Source: Prochlorococcus sp. AG-402-G06
Lineage (GTDB): Bacteria > Cyanobacteriota > Cyanobacteriia > PCC-6307 > Cyanobiaceae
NCBI GenBank assembly: GCA_003277985.1
Contig: QCHR01000005.1
Span: forward strand, 17,008 to 81,007
Direction of reading: 5' to 3'
DNA length: 64,000 bases
Shown here: one piece after another, positions 7,982 through 20,189 of the stretch
How the letters are laid out: the number at the start of each line of letters is the position of its first letter
How positions within the stretch are numbered: position 1 is the first letter of the stretch
The notes under the pieces: generated by a model
Databases searched by the model: none
The model's input: the letters and a program-made list of their open reading frames with translations, nothing else
Told to the model about the DNA's origin: nothing
Program-made: the position numbers and the translations under genes

Positions 7982-8728
7982 CTAATAATTTTTACCGAAA
8001 TTGGATTGTTGCTTAACAAGTTCGAAGAATTCCTGCTTCAAGCTTGCATCATGACGAAAATCACCCCTAACAATTGAATTGATCATGCTGGTCTCTGGTT
8101 CTTTTACTCCTCTCCATTTCATACAATAATGTTGAGCTTTAACAAGGATTGCTAGGCCTTTAGGTTCACATAAACGTTCTATTTCATCAGCAAGAATCAT
8201 TACGGCTTCTTCTTGAATATGTGGCCTAGAAAAAACCCAATCAGCTACTCTTGCAAACTTAGAGATTCCAATAACTTTTTCTCCAGGTTTTATTCCTATC
8301 CAGCAATCTCCTAGAATTGGAACAAAGTGATGAGAACATGCAGATCGAACGGTTATTGGACCAAGTGTATAAATCTCATCTAGATTTCTATCATTAGGGA
8401 AATTGGTTACTTTAGGTTGAGGGTGGTATCTGCCTTTGAATACTTCATTGAGATACATTCTCGAAACACGTTCTGCAGTTTCTTGTGTGTTGTGATCATT
8501 ATCAACATCAATCAATAAAGTTTTCAGCAAATCTCTTACTCTGGTTGCAACTTCTCTCTCAAGAGTTTCTAGTTCTCCAGGTTGAATAAAATCAGAAATA
8601 TTATCATTTGCATGGAATCTAGCTCCATTGGCTTTAATACGTTCGCGAATTATTTCTGAGACTAATTTGCAAGAAATTTGATCTTTTAAATTATCCTTAA
8701 CATTCTCGTTAGGAGCAGTAGAAGTCAT
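7982..8728 (-). CDS. folE: GTP cyclohydrolase I
   Basis: SACSHHFVPILGDCWIGIKPGEKVIGISKFARVADWV...; FolE motifs. Confidence 0.93.
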   Translation of the reverse strand: MTSTAPNENVKDNLKDQISCKLVSEIIRERIKANGARFHANDNISDFIQPGELETLEREVATRVRDLLKTLLIDVDNDHNTQETAERVSRMYLNEVFKGRYHPQPKVTNFPNDRNLDEIYTLGPITVRSACSHHFVPILGDCWIGIKPGEKVIGISKFARVADWVFSRPHIQEEAVMILADEIERLCEPKGLAILVKAQHYCMKWRGVKEPETSMINSIVRGDFRHDASLKQEFFELVKQQSNFGKNY

Positions 8729-8988
8729 AACCTTTGTTTGTAAGGGTAAAAACCGATGTCATACATTTACAGCGCTAAGACCCTAACATATCGAGATCAC
8801 TTTCGTTATAAGAGGAATACCTAGGCGTTTTTCTTCGAATCATTAGTCACAGTTATTTGTAAGTGAGAGGTCTTAGTTATGTCATCGGTAAATATAATTT
8901 TAATAAAAGAAAAAAATATATAAATAATGGCTTTATTAAGGTCACCTTCTTTTAGGCAAATTTTCTCGAAAGCCATTTGATAACTTTA

Positions 8989-9060
8989 TGCCGATGAGTG
9001 GAATTGAACCACCGACCTACTGGTTACGAATCAGTTGCTCTACCCCTGAGCTACACCGGC
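8989..9060 (-). tRNA. tRNA-Thr (anticodon CGU)
   Basis: Reverse complement GCCGGTGTAGCTCAGGGGTAGAGCAACTGATTCGTAACCAGTAGGTCGGTGGTTCAATTCCACTCATCGGCA folds as a cloverleaf: acceptor GCCGGTG/CATCGGC, loop TTCGTAA, T-loop GGTTCAATTCC. Confidence 0.95.
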
Positions 9061-9092
9061 ACTAGAATAAATTATCATCTTTAAATTTTTTT

Positions 9093-9359
9093 TTGAGCAA
9101 CTCTAATAAGCCTGGATCCAATCTAGATCCTAATTTAAGAGATCGTCTTTTGAAGGAGACTAAAAATCCTTATCGTGGCTTGAGAAGAGCTGTTTGGATA
9201 GCGCTATTTGGGTCGGCGGCATTAGGTTTGTTTATTATGCTCACCAATATTATTGCTGGTGATACGGTATCCATAAACGATCTTGCAATCCAAACCTCAG
9301 CATTATTAATACTAGGTTTTTTGTTGTTCAAAGATAGGAGTAAAGAAAAGTCAAACTAA
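9093..9359 (+). CDS. DUF3493-like small membrane protein
   Basis: NPYRGLRRAVWIALFGSAALGLFIM...; two TM segments, cyanobacterial conserved protein. Confidence 0.7.
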   Translation: MSNSNKPGSNLDPNLRDRLLKETKNPYRGLRRAVWIALFGSAALGLFIMLTNIIAGDTVSINDLAIQTSALLILGFLLFKDRSKEKSN

Positions 9360-9417
9360 TTCTATAACTTTTATTGATTATATTTATTTAGGCTTAAGAG
9401 CTAAATAATAAGTGTAT

Positions 9418-12400
9418 CTAATTGGTTAATTTTCTTCTTTGGGTTACAAGCTTGAATGCTTCTATCTGATCTCCTTCTTCCCAGTTCGCAAAGCGATCAC
9501 AACCTATTCCGCATTCGAAACCTGTTGATACATCTTTTACGTCATCTTTATTTCTTTTCAGCGAATCTAGATCGCCTTCAAAAACTATTTGTTTCCCACG
9601 TTTGACTCTGGCCCGGCAATTTCTTTGTATCTTTCCATTTGTAACATAACAACCAGCAACGGCACTTTTGCCAATTGAGAATATTGCTCTAACCTCAGCG
9701 ACTCCTAAGGCTTCTTCTATCATTTCTGGTTCTAGAAGACCCTCCATGGCTAATTGGATATCCTCTAAAAGCTTATAAATAACCTCATAATCTCTAACGT
9801 CAACACCATTCGCATCAGCTGCACGTTTTGCGCCCGAAGCCATTGAAGTATTGAATCCAACAATGACTGCACCAGACGCTGCTGCTAAGTCAACATCAGT
9901 CTCGGTGATTTCGCCGGGAGCTGAAAGCAAAACTCTTACTTGTACTTCGTCTTTAGGAAGCTGCTCTAAAGAGCCCAGTATTGCCTCTAAGCTTCCTTGT
10001 ACATCTGCTTTAAGGATAATATTTAATTCTTTAAGTTCACCCTCACTTGCTTGACCAGACATCGAGGAAAGTGATACTCGTCTGGAGGCCATTTGCTGAG
10101 CAAGTCTTGCCGCTCGAGCATCTGTGGCACGTTCTCCGACCACTGCTCTTGCAGCCTTTTCATCTGGGTAAACCTCGAATTCATCACCAGCTGTTGGCAC
10201 TTCACTGAATCCAAGAGCTTCCACGGGACAAGATGGACCTGCCTCTTTAATTCTAGATCCATTCTCATCTACCATGGCCCTGACTTTTCCCAGCACTGGA
10301 CCTGCTGCTACTACATCTCCTGACTTAAGGGTGCCGTTTTGAACCAGTAATGTTGCAACGGGTCCTTTCGCTTTATCTAAGTGTGCCTCGATAACTGTTC
10401 CTTTTGCCAATCTATCTGGGTTCGCTTGTAAATCTTCTACTTCGGTTACGAGCAAAACCATTTCTAAAAGTTTATCTATGTTTTCGCCTTTAATTGCGCT
10501 GACGGGCACCATTACTACGTCTCCACCCCACTCTTCGGACAGTAAATCCTGCTCTGATAACTCTTGTTTTACTCGGTCGGGAGAGGACCCTTCTTTATCT
10601 ATTTTGTTGATTGCTACGACAATGGGAACTTTTGCTGCTCTTGCATGGCTAATAGCCTCAAGAGTTTGAGGCCTAACGCCGTCATCTGCAGCTACAACTA
10701 AGATCGCAACATCCGTAACCCTGGTTCCTCTAGCTCTCATGGCTGTGAAGGCTTCATGCCCAGGAGTGTCAAGAAAAGTTAGTTTCTTAGTTGATCCATC
10801 ATGTTCAGTCTCAATTTGATAAGCACCAATGTGTTGAGTAATACCTCCAGCTTCCCCTGCTGCAACCCTTGCTTTTCTAATGGCATCAAGTAAAGATGTT
10901 TTTCCATGGTCCACGTGTCCCATCACAGTAACGACGGGAGGTCTTCTTATTAAGTGTTTTAAATCTCCTTCCTCAATCATTTCAACTGTTTTCTTCGCAG
11001 CCTCTTCAACATCATCTTGAAGAACAGGCACACCAAATTCCTCAGCAACTGTCTCGATAGTTGCTAGATCTAGTGATTGAGTAACCGTTGCAGTAATTCC
11101 TTTGAAAAATAATGATTTAATGATTTCAGAGCTTTCAACACTCAACATGTCAGCAAGTTCTTGAACTGTGAGATTGTCTTCTGGAACAACAATCATTTCA
11201 GGTCTTACTAATTTTGCCTCTCTAGCTGCCCTTAATTCCATCGCCCGTCTTCGTTGCCTTTGACGAGTTGTTTCTTTCTTACGTTTTTTAAGCGCAGTTA
11301 AGGGCTTCCCATTATTTCTCTTGCCTGATTTAGGCTTCGATGGACGAGCCAAGCTTGCTGAGAGGACGACAGCTTGTTGTTCTCCAGCAAATCCGCTTGT
11401 CTCTGCAGTTAAAGCATCATCATTTTCTCCAATAATGTGAACTTTTTGGCGCTGTTTTTGAGGCGATTTATTTCTTAGAGCATCAAGCTTTGCACTGTCA
11501 TCCCAGTCAGGTCTACCTGCTCTTCTTGGGGCTGTAGCTGTTCCACCAGGTCTATGAGCTGGCTTCTTAGGAGCTGCTGGTGTTGGCCTGTTTACTGGAG
11601 GTCTTGCTCCAGGTGAGTTTTCTCGTTTTGGTCTAGGACTAGTTGGAGAATCAGATTTTCTTTGAGGAGCACTAGGTCTGGCTTGAGGCTTTTGAAGTTG
11701 CATTAATTCACTTGGTGCAACTGGTTTCCTCATGCCAGATGGTACCCCTGGACGACTATTAGAGCGGTTTGCACCTCCTGCTGTTCTAATAGGAACTCCA
11801 TTTCTATTTTGGACCCCTCCTCTATTTGGAGCTCCAGAACGAACTGGTCCTCCAGCTCTATTATTAGATCCTGGAAGATTTTGACCTTGAATTGGTCGGT
11901 TACCACCTCCAGCCCGATTAGAACCTTGCCGATTTGGAGACCCAAGACGACTTGGACCTCCCATATTTGTTCTGTTGTTAGGAACAGATCGGTTTTGACG
12001 AGTTGCAGATATTGGTGGTTTTGGAGCTCCAGGCCTAGATGGCATCAATGGCTTATTTCTTGATTCGTTCGTTTGAGGCTTATTTATTGGCTTTTCTCTT
12101 CGAATGGGCGCACCAACAAGTTCAAGTGTATTTCCTTTAGTTGGAGGCTGAGGTGTTCTTGAAGGCTGATTTTGTTTGTTTTGGCTTTTGATTCTTTGTA
12201 AATTTCCTGGACCAATTTTTTGTGAAGAAATATCGCCCTGATTGATTCTTGTCCTCGGGTTTTGAGTGTTAGGTAATATTTGTTTCTTATTTTGATTAAC
12301 TAAATTTGGTCTACTTGGAGGTGCTAATGGTCTCTTGGGTTCCTGACGATAAGTTAGACGTGACTGATTATTTGTGGGCTTTTTAGGAGATTCAGAGCTT

Positions 12401-12972
12401 TTAGTTTGATTATTTAATTTAGTTTGTTTTTTTTGATCTGCATTGGCAGTGTCACTATCCTTTTGAGTTACAAGCTTTGAAATATTGGGTTTTACGTCTT
12501 CTCTAGGCTTGGGAGGTAGTGGTTTATTTGGTTTAGAAGGTGCTGTTATTTGTTTTTGTTCTGCGGGCGGTTTATTTTTTATAGTTTTATGGCTATTGGG
12601 AGGAGTTTCTTCTTGACTTTTTATAGAAGTCTGAATTGGCTTTACAGGGACATTTAATTTTGGTTGTGAAGGCTCTTTTGGCGAAGAGGAATTTTGCTGG
12701 ATTTCAGGTTTTTGGGCCTTTTGTGTTTTAACAGGATTCCTTTTAACTGAGAGAATTTCTTTATCTAATTTCTTAATGGGTTTACTGGTTGTGTTAACGC
12801 CATTACTTTTTTTTAGAAAATCTTTGATTTGATTCGCTTCTGTACTGCTTATTGAACTGCTATGACTCTTTGCTGCAATAGAAAGTTTGCTAGCAGCATC
12901 TAGCACATCTTTATTGTCAAGGTTTAGGTCCTTGGACAATTCATAAATTCTGATTTTGCCGCTGCTGGTCAT
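9418..12972 (-). CDS. infB: Translation initiation factor IF-2
   Basis: [28 protein letters not shown]; long Pro/Arg/Asn-rich N-terminus. Confidence 0.98.
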   Translation of the reverse strand: MTSSGKIRIYELSKDLNLDNKDVLDAASKLSIAAKSHSSSISSTEANQIKDFLKKSNGVNTTSKPIKKLDKEILSVKRNPVKTQKAQKPEIQQNSSSPKEPSQPKLNVPVKPIQTSIKSQEETPPNSHKTIKNKPPAEQKQITAPSKPNKPLPPKPREDVKPNISKLVTQKDSDTANADQKKQTKLNNQTKSSESPKKPTNNQSRLTYRQEPKRPLAPPSRPNLVNQNKKQILPNTQNPRTRINQGDISSQKIGPGNLQRIKSQNKQNQPSRTPQPPTKGNTLELVGAPIRREKPINKPQTNESRNKPLMPSRPGAPKPPISATRQNRSVPNNRTNMGGPSRLGSPNRQGSNRAGGGNRPIQGQNLPGSNNRAGGPVRSGAPNRGGVQNRNGVPIRTAGGANRSNSRPGVPSGMRKPVAPSELMQLQKPQARPSAPQRKSDSPTSPRPKRENSPGARPPVNRPTPAAPKKPAHRPGGTATAPRRAGRPDWDDSAKLDALRNKSPQKQRQKVHIIGENDDALTAETSGFAGEQQAVVLSASLARPSKPKSGKRNNGKPLTALKKRKKETTRQRQRRRAMELRAAREAKLVRPEMIVVPEDNLTVQELADMLSVESSEIIKSLFFKGITATVTQSLDLATIETVAEEFGVPVLQDDVEEAAKKTVEMIEEGDLKHLIRRPPVVTVMGHVDHGKTSLLDAIRKARVAAGEAGGITQHIGAYQIETEHDGSTKKLTFLDTPGHEAFTAMRARGTRVTDVAILVVAADDGVRPQTLEAISHARAAKVPIVVAINKIDKEGSSPDRVKQELSEQDLLSEEWGGDVVMVPVSAIKGENIDKLLEMVLLVTEVEDLQANPDRLAKGTVIEAHLDKAKGPVATLLVQNGTLKSGDVVAAGPVLGKVRAMVDENGSRIKEAGPSCPVEALGFSEVPTAGDEFEVYPDEKAARAVVGERATDARAARLAQQMASRRVSLSSMSGQASEGELKELNIILKADVQGSLEAILGSLEQLPKDEVQVRVLLSAPGEITETDVDLAAASGAVIVGFNTSMASGAKRAADANGVDVRDYEVIYKLLEDIQLAMEGLLEPEMIEEALGVAEVRAIFSIGKSAVAGCYVTNGKIQRNCRARVKRGKQIVFEGDLDSLKRNKDDVKDVSTGFECGIGCDRFANWEEGDQIEAFKLVTQRRKLTN

Positions 12973-13033
12973 TAATGTTGTACTTGAACTTTAGATTTGG
13001 TTTGTTGAGTTAACTTAGTTCTCTTCATTAACA

Positions 13034-13309
13034 TCATGCCTTAGTATCTGAATCAATGCAGGTATTAAGTTGTTTTTGGAGCATATTGAAAACGCTTGAT
13101 TCAATATGACATCTTAAGGCTTTTTGTAATCGTTTTCGCTTTAAAGCCTCATCAAAACATGATTCAGTTGGACAAAGATAGGCTGATCTTCCCATCCCAC
13201 CTGAGAGAACTACTCCATCCTGAAAATCTTTAGTAACTTTTAAAAGAAACTTGCGATCAAGAACTTTTTTACAAGCTACACATCTACGCAGAATGGGACT
13301 TTGACTCAC
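13034..13309 (-). CDS. YlxR/DUF448 family protein
   Basis: PILRRCVACKK... GRSAYLCPTESCFDEALKRKRLQKAL; between nusA and infB. Confidence 0.9.
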   Translation of the reverse strand: MSQSPILRRCVACKKVLDRKFLLKVTKDFQDGVVLSGGMGRSAYLCPTESCFDEALKRKRLQKALRCHIESSVFNMLQKQLNTCIDSDTKA

Positions 13310-14745
13310 CGGGTTCCTTCCTCTTCTGTGATTACTTTATTTTCGCCACTTTCAGTATCTTGGTTCGTTTCTTCGATTTCACTTTCAATAGATTCAGTCT
13401 CTGTTTCATCAGTATCCAGATCTGATAAAGGAGCATCTTGAAAATCTTCTTCGTCTTCTGGTAAAGGATAAAGCTCTCTTAATCGTGCATCTTCTTCTGC
13501 TCTAGCTGTTTGCTCAGCTTCTAATCTTTCCTCAGCTTCCCTCTGTAAAGACTCTTCTTCTTCTCTTTGAGAAATTAATTCTGCAACCTCAGAATCTTCA
13601 GTGGCTTGATCATATTCTTGTGAATTTTTTATATCTATTTTCCATCCTGTAAGCCTTGCAGCAAGTCTTACATTTTGTCCTTCTCTACCAATTGCAAGAC
13701 TTAGTTGATCTGGAGGAACTAGAACATGGGCATGCTGACCTTCGGGATCTACAAGTCTTACCACTTCAACTCTTGCAGGACTTAATGAATTACATATGTA
13801 TTGGACAGGATCAGAAGACCAACGGATTACATCTATTTTCTCTCCACGAAGTTCATTAACTACTTGTTGAATTCTAGATCCTCTAGCACCAATACAAGCC
13901 CCAACTGGATCCACTTCTCTTTCAATACTGTCAACAGCTACTTTTGTTCTAGGTCCCACTGCTCTTGAAGGTGGATTTGCTTCACGAGCAACAGCGACAA
14001 TTCTTACGGAACCTTCTTGTATTTCAGGAACTTCATTCTCAAATAAATAAACTACCAGTCCAGCATTTGATCTGCTTACAAAAAGTTGAGGCCCTCGTCT
14101 AGGTGTTTCACTAACTTCTTTAAGGAAAACTTTGAAAGTTGCATTCGCTCGATAATTATCATTTGGTAGTTGATCTCTTCTAGGAAGTTCAGCTTCTACC
14201 TCAGGTCTGCCTAATCCTGAACTGACTGCCATAATTACTGATTGCCTTTCAAATCTTATAACTCTGGCGGTAAGCACAGGATCTTCTAAATCGGCAAATT
14301 CCTCTTGAATCATTCTTCTTTGCTGATCTCTCAGCTTTTGCGCTAAAACTTGCTTGGTTGTAGCTGCAGCCATCCTTCCAAAATCTTCTTTCTCTGGAGT
14401 TACATCGAGGACAACTGTATCTCCAACTTGGGCATCATCAGCAACTTGCATAACCTCAGCAATTGCTATCTGATGGTCATCACTCTCAACATCTTCCACT
14501 ATTATTTTGCTCGCCAAAACTCTATACCCTTCCTCTTCTAAATCCAATCCAACATCAAAGTTACTAAAATAGTCTTCTTCAAAAGGATCTTCGCTAATAC
14601 CTAAGTAAAGAGTTCTTCGATATCTTTCATATCCTTTTAAAAGAGCTTCTCTTAAAGCAGCTTCGACAACTTGTGAAGGAAGTTTTTTTTCCTCACTAAT
14701 GTCTTCAATTAAGTTATTTAAGCCTGGGAGTAGAACAAGAGCCAT
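13306..14745 (-). CDS. nusA: Transcription termination/antitermination factor NusA
   Basis: DPVGACIGARGSRIQQVVNELRGEKIDVI, KH domains; operon context. Confidence 0.97.
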   Translation of the reverse strand: MALVLLPGLNNLIEDISEEKKLPSQVVEAALREALLKGYERYRRTLYLGISEDPFEEDYFSNFDVGLDLEEEGYRVLASKIIVEDVESDDHQIAIAEVMQVADDAQVGDTVVLDVTPEKEDFGRMAAATTKQVLAQKLRDQQRRMIQEEFADLEDPVLTARVIRFERQSVIMAVSSGLGRPEVEAELPRRDQLPNDNYRANATFKVFLKEVSETPRRGPQLFVSRSNAGLVVYLFENEVPEIQEGSVRIVAVAREANPPSRAVGPRTKVAVDSIEREVDPVGACIGARGSRIQQVVNELRGEKIDVIRWSSDPVQYICNSLSPARVEVVRLVDPEGQHAHVLVPPDQLSLAIGREGQNVRLAARLTGWKIDIKNSQEYDQATEDSEVAELISQREEEESLQREAEERLEAEQTARAEEDARLRELYPLPEDEEDFQDAPLSDLDTDETETESIESEIEETNQDTESGENKVITEEEGTR

Positions 14746-14800
14746 CGATGATGGGGTATAGAGATGAAAATGATTGGGTTAGATAGTTTGTATCTAGATT

Positions 14801-15352
14801 TTAACCTGAGGGTGTTGTTAGTCGGACTTGAATAACGTCCTCGACTGGGATTCGTTGAGTTTTCCCCTTTTGATTTATTTGTAGATCATTGCTTGTCCTT
14901 TTTAGAAGCAAACCATTTGTTTGTTGTTCGATTTTTTTTAAATCCTGATAAGTAACTTCAATTGGAAAACCTTTAAAGATTTGAAAATCTTTTTCCTCAG
15001 TTAAGATTTCACCAATACCCTCACTGCTGATTTCTAGAGTAAAAGGTTGGTCTAGGATAGAGGAACTTTGAATAGCATCATTAATATATTCACTCAGGAT
15101 AGAACAATCATCAATAGTTACTTTCTTATGAGGATTTTTGTGTCGGATATTTATTTGAATTGATAAGGGATCTAAATGCGTAAACATCTTAAAATGAGTT
15201 ACATCAAAGCCGTAATTATTTGCTGACTTTGCTGAAAGAACTCTCAATTCTGTATCGGTTTGATTAGACAAAAGGCAGTGTCGAATTCGGGCAGAAAGCC
15301 CGAGCGGTTTAAGTTTTGACACTCCTCTATCTAAAGAGGTACCGTCAGGCAA
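14801..15352 (-). CDS. rimP: Ribosome maturation factor RimP
   Basis: Position upstream of nusA; VTIDDCSILSEYINDAI...FTLEISSEGIGEILTEEKDFQIFKGF. Confidence 0.88.
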   Translation of the reverse strand: MPDGTSLDRGVSKLKPLGLSARIRHCLLSNQTDTELRVLSAKSANNYGFDVTHFKMFTHLDPLSIQINIRHKNPHKKVTIDDCSILSEYINDAIQSSSILDQPFTLEISSEGIGEILTEEKDFQIFKGFPIEVTYQDLKKIEQQTNGLLLKRTSNDLQINQKGKTQRIPVEDVIQVRLTTPSG

Positions 15353-15411
15353 ATAAATATTACTAGATAAAGGTTTCGGTTACCTCTAAAATCAGTTTCT
15401 TTTAATTTTAG

Positions 15412-16596
<1,185 letters not shown>

Positions 16597-16632
16597 AAAT
16601 TTTGCTACTGTCACTCGAAAAGGTAAGAACTA

Positions 16633-17343
16633 ATGGATCTCCAAACTCAGATGAAACAAGCAGTCGCTAAAGCTGCTGTAGATCAAATTCAAAACGGGAT
16701 GATTCTTGGTCTTGGCTCTGGCTCCACTGCAGCTTTGATGATTGAATCTCTTGCTGTGAAAATTAAATCGGGAGAAATTAAAGATGTTGTTGGTGTTACT
16801 ACATCTTTTCAGGGTGAAGTGCTTGCCTCTGAATTAGGAATACCACTTAAATCTCTCTCTTCAGTTTCAGAAATTGACCTTGCAATTGATGGTGCAGATG
16901 AAGTTGATCCCAAATTTCAATTAATTAAAGGAGGAGGAGCTTGTCATGTGCAGGAAAAACTTGTTGCTGCTTTGGCTAAAAAATTTATAGTTGTGGTTGA
17001 CTCAACAAAACTTGTTGAAAAATTGAACCTTGATTTCAAATTGCCAGTAGAGGTATTACCATCTGCTTGGAAACAAGTACAAAAAACATTGGAAAATCTT
17101 GGTGGAGAAGGAAATCTAAGAATGGCTCAAAAAAAAGCTGGACCTATAGTTACTGATCAGGGAAACTTGATACTAGATTTAAGTTTTAAGAATGGTATTG
17201 ACCAACCCGAGTTATTAGAAAGTCAAATCAACAATATTCCCGGTGTCCTTGAAAATGGACTTTTTGTAAATCTAACAGACGAAGTTTTAGTCGGAAAAGT
17301 GGATAATGACGTAGTAGGTATTGAATCACTTAACAAGAGTTAG
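16633..17343 (+). CDS. rpiA: Ribose-5-phosphate isomerase A
   Basis: [34 protein letters not shown]. Confidence 0.96.
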   Translation: MDLQTQMKQAVAKAAVDQIQNGMILGLGSGSTAALMIESLAVKIKSGEIKDVVGVTTSFQGEVLASELGIPLKSLSSVSEIDLAIDGADEVDPKFQLIKGGGACHVQEKLVAALAKKFIVVVDSTKLVEKLNLDFKLPVEVLPSAWKQVQKTLENLGGEGNLRMAQKKAGPIVTDQGNLILDLSFKNGIDQPELLESQINNIPGVLENGLFVNLTDEVLVGKVDNDVVGIESLNKS

Positions 17344-18679
17344 TATCTCTAATTCTTATTGATTCTGCGTGACTATGCAATCCTTCGCTATTTGCTAAAA
17401 GCACTACAGAATTTTTAGTCGCATGAAATGCTTCTTTTGAAAAATCTATAATTGAAGTATTTTTCATGAAAGTTTCAACGCAAAGAGCTCCAGCAAATCT
17501 TGCAGTCCCTGAAGTGGGAAGAGTGTGATTAGGCCCACCAAGATAATCTCCAATAGCCTCTGGGCTCCATGGTCCCATAAATATTGCCCCAGCATTCTTT
17601 ATACTTAGCGCTAATCTTTTTGGGTCCTCTACAAGTAGTTCAAGATGTTCTGGTGCAAAAGTATCACTCAATTTTGCACAAGTTTCTAAATCATCACAAA
17701 GGACTATTAAACCCCAGTTTGAAATTGATTCTTGGCATATTTCTAATCTTGGATGGTTAATTAATTGACGTTCAATTTCGGCTGGTAGTTTTTCTGCTAA
17801 TTTTTTATTAGTAGTGATTAATATCGCAGAGGCCAAAGGATCATGTTCTGATTGAGCTAACATATCTGATGCGACATGTTCCAATTTTGCTGATTGATCA
17901 GCGATTATTAGGATCTCACTTGGTCCAGCCAAAGAATCAATCCCTACTTTTCCATAAACCTTTTTCTTTGCCAAAGTTACATAAATATTTCCTGGCCCAG
18001 TAATTACATCCACTTTTGGTATTGATTCAGTGCCAATAGCAAGCGCTCCAATTGCCTGAGCGCCTCCAATCCGAAAAACTTTGTTGATACCTGTAATATG
18101 TGCTGCGGCTAATACTGTTTGGTTTAACTCACCTTTAGAATTGGCTGGAGAAACCATGATGGTTTGATTGACTCCTGCAACATAAGCAGGAATAGCATTC
18201 ATCAAAACTGTACTTGGATAGGCGGCTCTTCCTCCAGGAATATATATTCCCGCTTTTTCTACAGGACTCCATCTTCGTCCAAGAGATTCACCTTGTTGAC
18301 CAGTATAAGTAATATCTTTTGGCAACTGAAGACTATGAAATTTTTCAATTCTTTGTTTTGCCAATAAAAGTGAATCTTGTAGCCCTTTAGGAGTCTCTTC
18401 CCAAGCTTTAAGTATTAAATCAGATGGGACTTGAAATTTGTCAGATAGAAACCCATCAAATCGCGAAGTGTATTCTTTAAGCGCCTCATCTCCCCTTTTT
18501 TTAATGTTTTCAAGAATGTCATCAACTACCTTTATAGCTTTATCTTGAACGGTTGCAGATGTTCTATCAGTTATTTTCTTAAGCTCAAAAATCGCCTGAT
18601 CAATATTATTAGCTGTTTTTATGCTCAGGTTTTTTGAAGGGTTTTCTTGAACCTCTTTTTTATTAATTATTTGCGTCAT
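17330..18679 (-). CDS. hisD: Histidinol dehydrogenase
   Basis: [49 protein letters not shown]. Confidence 0.97.
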   Translation of the reverse strand: MTQIINKKEVQENPSKNLSIKTANNIDQAIFELKKITDRTSATVQDKAIKVVDDILENIKKRGDEALKEYTSRFDGFLSDKFQVPSDLILKAWEETPKGLQDSLLLAKQRIEKFHSLQLPKDITYTGQQGESLGRRWSPVEKAGIYIPGGRAAYPSTVLMNAIPAYVAGVNQTIMVSPANSKGELNQTVLAAAHITGINKVFRIGGAQAIGALAIGTESIPKVDVITGPGNIYVTLAKKKVYGKVGIDSLAGPSEILIIADQSAKLEHVASDMLAQSEHDPLASAILITTNKKLAEKLPAEIERQLINHPRLEICQESISNWGLIVLCDDLETCAKLSDTFAPEHLELLVEDPKRLALSIKNAGAIFMGPWSPEAIGDYLGGPNHTLPTSGTARFAGALCVETFMKNTSIIDFSKEAFHATKNSVVLLANSEGLHSHAESIRIRDTNSC

Positions 18680-18706
18680 GAACTTTTGGCTATTGGTTCA
18701 ATTTGA

Positions 18707-19093
<387 letters not shown>

Positions 19094-19136
19094 GAATAAA
19101 TAAACTGAGATTTTTTTATTTAAAGAACATTTTATT

Positions 19137-19958
19137 TTGCAGCTGAGCGAATCCAAAAATTCAATAATTGATAGTCATTGTCATATTGTTTTCTCTAACT
19201 TTAATGAAGATAGAGAAAAAGTTGCTGCAAGGTGGAGAGCACAAGGTGTAAAAGCTTTATTACACGCTTGTGTCGAACCCTCTGAAATTCCTGCTATTAA
19301 ATCAATGGCTGATCAATTTCAGGAGATGAGGTATTCAGTTGGAGTTCATCCATTGGATGTTCATCATTGGGGACCTGACACTGTAAATGTTTTAAAAAAT
19401 GCAGCTCTGGATGACAATCGAGTCGTTGCAATAGGGGAATTAGGCCTTGATCTTTTTAAAGCAGAGAACTTGAGTGAGCAGCTTTCAATTCTAATGCCTC
19501 AATTACACTTGGCTTTTGAATTGAATTTACCTGTCATTGTTCATTGTCGAGATGCCGCAAAAGAAATGTTAGAAGTTTTTTCTAAGCTTTCTGAAGCTGG
19601 TAGATGCCCAAAAGGTGTTATGCATTGTTGGAGCGGCAATGTTAAAGAGATGAGAGGGTTCCTTGATCTTGGCTTTTTCATAAGCTTCAGTGGCAATGTG
19701 ACTTTCAAAAACGCTATTGATATCCATGAATGCGCCAAAGAAGTTCCTCACACTAGATTTCTTGTAGAGACTGATAGCCCTTTTCTTTCTCCCGTTCCAC
19801 ATAGAGGGAAAAGAAATGAGCCTTCTTTCGTAAAGCATGTAGTAGATAAAATTTCGGATATTAGAGGTGAAAGCTTTTCTGAAATTGCTCAAAAAAACAA
19901 CTCAAAATGCAAGAGAATTGTTTGCGTTGCCTTAAATATCACCATTGCCTCTAGTTAA
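19137..19958 (+). CDS. tatD: TatD-family hydrolase; C-terminal end altered by an apparent +1 A in A7 tract
   Basis: IIDSHCHIVFSNF, GELGLDLF, VIVHCRDA, MHCWSG, LVETDSPFL. With one A removed at 19891-19897, the C-terminus becomes AQKTTQNARELFALP with stop at 19933-19935. Confidence 0.9.
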   Translation: MQLSESKNSIIDSHCHIVFSNFNEDREKVAARWRAQGVKALLHACVEPSEIPAIKSMADQFQEMRYSVGVHPLDVHHWGPDTVNVLKNAALDDNRVVAIGELGLDLFKAENLSEQLSILMPQLHLAFELNLPVIVHCRDAAKEMLEVFSKLSEAGRCPKGVMHCWSGNVKEMRGFLDLGFFISFSGNVTFKNAIDIHECAKEVPHTRFLVETDSPFLSPVPHRGKRNEPSFVKHVVDKISDIRGESFSEIAQKNNSKCKRIVCVALNITIASS

Positions 19959-20189
19959 TTCTCTGATTTGAGTGTAGAGTTATTTATTGTCTTGCCTAGG
20001 CGTGGTATCTGCGCTTAAACCTTTAAGGTTCTACCTTTTGGGTCAGTTTGTTCGTTGATTAAGTTAATTCAATTTCAAATCTCGGTCTTCTAGGAGATTG
20101 TTTTTTGTTTTTTCTTAGTAAAGATCATTTTACGACCTAAAGGACAAGACATAAACCCCGTCCTCTACATATTAAACGCAGGTTCTCGA

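Noticed and set aside
11550-12960. Low-complexity Pro/Arg/Asn/Gly-rich IF-2 N-terminus as a novel repeat element
   Set aside because: Long, variable N-terminal extensions of IF-2 are normal, including in cyanobacteria.
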